Shown piece after piece: positions 5,622-7,923 of a stretch of 7,923 nucleotides of DNA. A program made the position numbers and the translations under genes. The notes beneath the pieces were generated by a model. That model saw only the letters and a program-made list of their open reading frames with translations. It ran no database searches and was not told where the DNA came from. Position 1 is the first letter of the stretch. The number at the start of each line of letters is the position of its first letter. The DNA is from Candidatus Shapirobacteria bacterium (GTDB lineage: Bacteria; Patescibacteriota; Microgenomatia; UBA12405): NCBI GenBank assembly GCA_028700345.1, contig JAQVSW010000033.1, positions 1 through 7,923 of the forward strand, written 5' to 3'.

Positions 5622-5656
5622 TCTAAAATCTATCGTCTAAAATCTAATCTCTACTT
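5622..5656. repeat. Five TCTA units at 7-base period
   Basis: On the + strand TCTA begins at 5622, 5629, 5636, 5643 and 5650, giving five heptads TCTANNN with third parts AAA, TCG, AAA, ATC and CTT. Heptads 1-2 and 3-4 share an 11-base identity, TCTAAAATCTA (5622-5632 and 5636-5646). The array fills most of the gap between the korB stop and the 52-aa gene and contains no gene. It may be a decayed heptanucleotide tandem repeat or a set of binding sites. Confidence 0.6.
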
Positions 5657-5657
5657 T

Positions 5658-6275
5658 TTATCCTAACTGTTTTCCAAAACTAACACAGAGCTGTTCTAGA
5701 TCTAAAAGATGAAAGCCTTTTTTAGAAATGGCTCTCTCCATAGCCTCATTGACTTTTAATGGTTCTTTGCAATCAATATGCTCCGCTTCTACTTTTGGGT
5801 TTACCGTTTTAATTAGTTCTACCGGTATTAAAGCTACGCTCGGGACTCCGTGCGGAGTTGATTTAGTTTTAGTCCCCTTTGGAGTAGTTGGGCTACTTTG
5901 ACCTGTAGTTAGGGAATACAAATGGTTGTTGGCCACAACCACGGTAATATCAATATTGAGTCTGGCTGCTGCTACTAAATGACTTAGTCCTTCACCATAG
6001 ATTCCCCCGTCTCCACCAATAGCTATCACATTTAGCTCGGGATTAGCTAGTTTTATTCCTACGGCTGTGGGAATACATCGACCATGGAGAGAGTGAAGCC
6101 CCCAGGCCTTAACAAAATCAGCCATATTACCAATACAACCGATGTCATAGACAATTACTGTCTTATCTTGATCTAAATTCATTTTCGCTAGAGTATTTTG
6201 CAGTCCAGCAAAAATTACATAGTCTTCACAACCTGGACACCAAGTTGGGGTTACTCCCGACCGCCAGTTAGTCAT
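5658..6275 (-). CDS. korB: 2-oxoacid:ferredoxin oxidoreductase, beta subunit (short)
   Basis: The beta subunit carries thiamine pyrophosphate (TPP) and a [4Fe-4S] cluster. With the gamma-alpha subunit it oxidatively decarboxylates a 2-oxoacid to acyl-CoA and reduces ferredoxin. The 205 aa keep the four expected cluster cysteines: C13 and C16 (WCPGC), C47 (DIGC) and C197. They also keep LHGR (63-66), GIKLANPEL (73-81), the TPP/Mg motif from GGDGG (87-91) to NN (116-117), and LYSLTTGQSSPTTPKGTKTK (119-138). Family members are usually about 270-300 aa; this one is shortened after STPHG and ends eight residues past C197. Whether the substrate is 2-oxoglutarate, pyruvate or another acid cannot be read from the sequence. 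The start overlaps the korA stop by 8 bases. Confidence 0.9.
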   Translation of the reverse strand: MTNWRSGVTPTWCPGCEDYVIFAGLQNTLAKMNLDQDKTVIVYDIGCIGNMADFVKAWGLHSLHGRCIPTAVGIKLANPELNVIAIGGDGGIYGEGLSHLVAAARLNIDITVVVANNHLYSLTTGQSSPTTPKGTKTKSTPHGVPSVALIPVELIKTVNPKVEAEHIDCKEPLKVNEAMERAISKKGFHLLDLEQLCVSFGKQLG

Positions 6276-7851
6276 TTAAAGCCTCCTTTATTTCCTCCGG
6301 AAAGAATGGTCTTCCGTCATATTTTAATATTCTTTTTGTAAATTCTATTGTCATTTGCGATTTCAGAAGTGTTTCGAGCTGTGCCGTCGCATTATTTTCG
6401 ACTAATATCTTTTCTTTAAAAGCATTTATTATTTGACCTATCTTTGGGTCAAGTGGCCACATTCCTCTAATTTGTAAAAAGGCGAAGTCTTCCTTATTTT
6501 TCATTTCTTTAAGTGCTTCCAAAATCGCTCCTTTGCTTGATCCCCAAGCCACAATAATTTTTTTCGCCTTATCACTACCAAAAAGATTTACCTTTGGCAT
6601 ATTTTTTAATATTTCTGCTATTTTAGCCAATCTCAAATCTGTTGATTTTTTACTTTCTTTTGATCCCTCTACTGAAAAGCCCGCCTCATCATGTTCATAA
6701 CTATTGTAAAGTTTTATTTTTTGTCCTTTCCCTGGCACTGCTTTTAGACTCTCAACTTTTTCTTCTTTTTCTTTAGCAAAATTGCTCGTATTAGCACTGG
6801 ATTCTGATAGATTTTTATCAGACAGCATAATTACGGGAATATCAAATTTATTGGCTAAATTCAAAGATAACTTACCAAGTTCAAAGGCTTCTTCATGATC
6901 GCCTGCCGCCAAGACAATCTTAGGAAATTCTCCGTGACCACTATACACTGCAAAAAGTAAATCACCTTGACTAGTCCAAGTAGGCATTCCTGTAGCTGGA
7001 CCTGGTCGCGAAGATAGGTAATAAACCACTCCCAGGCCCGCCTGAGCATCGAAACTTACTGATTCAGTCATGAGTGCAAAACCACCTCCAGAAGTGCCTA
7101 CAGCACTTCTCGTGCCGGCCATTGAGGCTCCCGAGGCAATCGAAGCGACTGCAATTTCATCTTCTGGATGAATTACCTTGATTTTAAACACATCTATGTT
7201 TTTGGCTAAAAAATGAAGTAAACCTGAGGCTGGAGTCATTGGATAAGCCACATACATTTGAAGACCGGCTTTATAAAGTCCCCAACCGGCCGCCTCACTA
7301 CCATCAACAATAATCTTTTTTTCAGTATTTATCCCTTTATTTACCGGTAATTGCTTGGTATTTTTTTCAGCCCAGCTATACCCCATCTCAAAAGCTTTTA
7401 AATTTACCGAATCACAGCCAAAAGCCTCCTGAATATTATTCTTAGCAAAATCTTTATCTAGATTTAGTAAAAAAGCGAGTAGTCCGAGAGAAATCGTATT
7501 GGCATAGATATTTCCTCCAAGCTGAGTGCACATTTCTTTAAAGGGAATATTTATTTTACCGTCATTGTCAGCAAAAACTAGTGTCTCTTTTTTAAATTCG
7601 CTTTTATGTTCTTGCCAGTGTCCAGCTACCAGTGAGATAAAAACATCTAATTTTTTGTGAACTGAGTAGACTTTATCAACCGAAAAACTGACCTGATAGG
7701 TATTGTGTCCTCCTCGGACGAGTGATGGATATTCTGAGTAATCCTGAAGATAATAACCACTTTCATTTAACATTTTGGCGAGGAGCAAGCCTGCCGATTT
7801 AATTCCGGTCCCTGCCGGTCCAGCAATTTTGATTGTCCAAACTTTATTCAT
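6268..7851 (-). CDS. korA: 2-oxoacid:ferredoxin oxidoreductase, fused gamma-alpha subunit
   Basis: This is the partner of the beta subunit in CoA-dependent, ferredoxin-reducing oxidation of 2-oxoacids. The 527 aa contain a gamma domain (about 1-165), with GPAGTGIKSAGLLLAKML (11-28) and YPSLVRGGHNTYQVSFS (41-57). The alpha pyrimidine-binding domain (about 178-350) shows YPMTPAS (203-209), HPEDEIA (228-234), GTSGGGFALMTES (252-264), GPATGMPT (284-291) and QGDL (295-298). Domain II follows (430-527), with VAWGSSKGAILEAL (434-447), LVENNATAQLETLL (483-496) and KYDGRPFFPEEI (510-521). A charged linker of low conservation spans about 350-425. No ferredoxin-like domain is present, and none is encoded elsewhere in the window. 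An in-frame TAG (7858-7860) fixes the ATG; there is no SD. Confidence 0.95.
   Translation of the reverse strand: MNKVWTIKIAGPAGTGIKSAGLLLAKMLNESGYYLQDYSEYPSLVRGGHNTYQVSFSVDKVYSVHKKLDVFISLVAGHWQEHKSEFKKETLVFADNDGKINIPFKEMCTQLGGNIYANTISLGLLAFLLNLDKDFAKNNIQEAFGCDSVNLKAFEMGYSWAEKNTKQLPVNKGINTEKKIIVDGSEAAGWGLYKAGLQMYVAYPMTPASGLLHFLAKNIDVFKIKVIHPEDEIAVASIASGASMAGTRSAVGTSGGGFALMTESVSFDAQAGLGVVYYLSSRPGPATGMPTWTSQGDLLFAVYSGHGEFPKIVLAAGDHEEAFELGKLSLNLANKFDIPVIMLSDKNLSESSANTSNFAKEKEEKVESLKAVPGKGQKIKLYNSYEHDEAGFSVEGSKESKKSTDLRLAKIAEILKNMPKVNLFGSDKAKKIIVAWGSSKGAILEALKEMKNKEDFAFLQIRGMWPLDPKIGQIINAFKEKILVENNATAQLETLLKSQMTIEFTKRILKYDGRPFFPEEIKEALND
6282..6298 (-). promoter_or_regulatory. Tandem Shine-Dalgarno sequences of korB
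   Basis: On the minus strand AAAGGAGG (6282-6289) lies 6 bases before the korB ATG, and a second GGAGG (6294-6298) lies further upstream. Both are inside the last codons of korA. The proximal site is close to a full match to the anti-SD end of 16S rRNA and supports efficient, coupled translation of korB. Confidence 0.8.
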
Positions 7852-7859
7852 AATGTTCT

Positions 7860-7889
7860 ATTCTACTATAAATTTGCTTTTAGTTTTAA
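7860..7889 (-). promoter_or_regulatory. Candidate promoter of the korA-korB operon
   Basis: On the minus strand TTAAAA (7884-7889, 4 of 6 matches) and TAGAAT (7860-7865, 5 of 6) are separated by 18 bases. The -10 ends 8 bases before the korA ATG, so the transcript would have almost no leader. This fits the absence of an SD but the boxes are weak. Confidence 0.3.
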
Positions 7890-7901
7890 CTGTGTTAGAC
7901 T
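7874..7901 (+). promoter_or_regulatory. Possible divergent promoter at right edge
   Basis: TTGCTT (7874-7879), 16 bases, then TAGACT (7896-7901) with an extended TG at 7893-7894. If real, it would drive a gene beginning just past the window end. No coding frame of that gene is visible in the last bases, so support is slight. Confidence 0.2.
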
Positions 7902-7923
7902 ACTCTCTGATTTGCGAACGCCC

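Noticed and set aside
5453..5657. The 52-aa ORF as a frameshifted remnant of the missing KorB C-terminus
   Set aside because: Its sequence does not resemble KorB C-terminal tails; it has its own ATG with an upstream in-frame stop, and korB ends cleanly after its last cysteine.
1..7923. CRISPR array, transposase, prophage or tRNA gene
   Set aside because: Neither strand shows spacer-separated repeats, transposase or phage motifs, or a tRNA cloverleaf with T-arm signature that I can identify.

Overview
The window reads as a piece of a small, AT-rich bacterial genome, most likely a Patescibacteria (Candidate Phyla Radiation) member, possibly Microgenomates. This is inferred from the compact ribosomal-protein cluster, the Lys-rich tails on several ribosomal proteins, the patchy use of Shine-Dalgarno (SD) sequences and the sequence style. 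No rRNA is present to prove it. TGA ends infA and rplQ, so the lineages that read UGA as glycine are excluded.

Positions 18-4188 (+) hold the end of the S10/spc/alpha ribosomal superoperon: infA, rpmJ, rpsM, rpsK, rpsD, rpoA, rplQ, rplM, rpsI. Genes from rpmJ on are 1-15 bases apart or overlap. The longest gap, infA to rpmJ, holds a good sigma70-like promoter. Only rpoA and rplM have clear SD sequences. The block supplies translation initiation, seven ribosomal proteins and the RNA polymerase alpha subunit.

Positions 4189-4297 hold a degenerate copy of a palindromic interspersed repeat. Next come an unrecognised 116-aa gene (-) and, divergently, uppP (+), the undecaprenyl-diphosphate phosphatase that recycles the cell-wall lipid carrier. 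The 79-base gap between them has promoter-like boxes on both strands and a perfect 12-bp palindrome; the uppP promoter would give a nearly leaderless mRNA.

Positions 5453-7851 (-) look like one operon: a fused gamma-alpha subunit of a 2-oxoacid:ferredoxin oxidoreductase, then its short but catalytically complete beta subunit (8-base overlap, very strong SD), then a 52-aa unrecognised ORF. The last two genes are separated by five TCTA units at an exact 7-base period. The 52-aa ORF and uppP end tail to tail on one shared CTAG, which supplies both stop codons.

Most of the window is core housekeeping. I see no phage, CRISPR, transposase or defence gene. The parts worth a second look are the small ORF with the shared stop, the heptad repeat, the palindromic repeat, the short beta subunit and the apparent mix of SD-led and leaderless genes.
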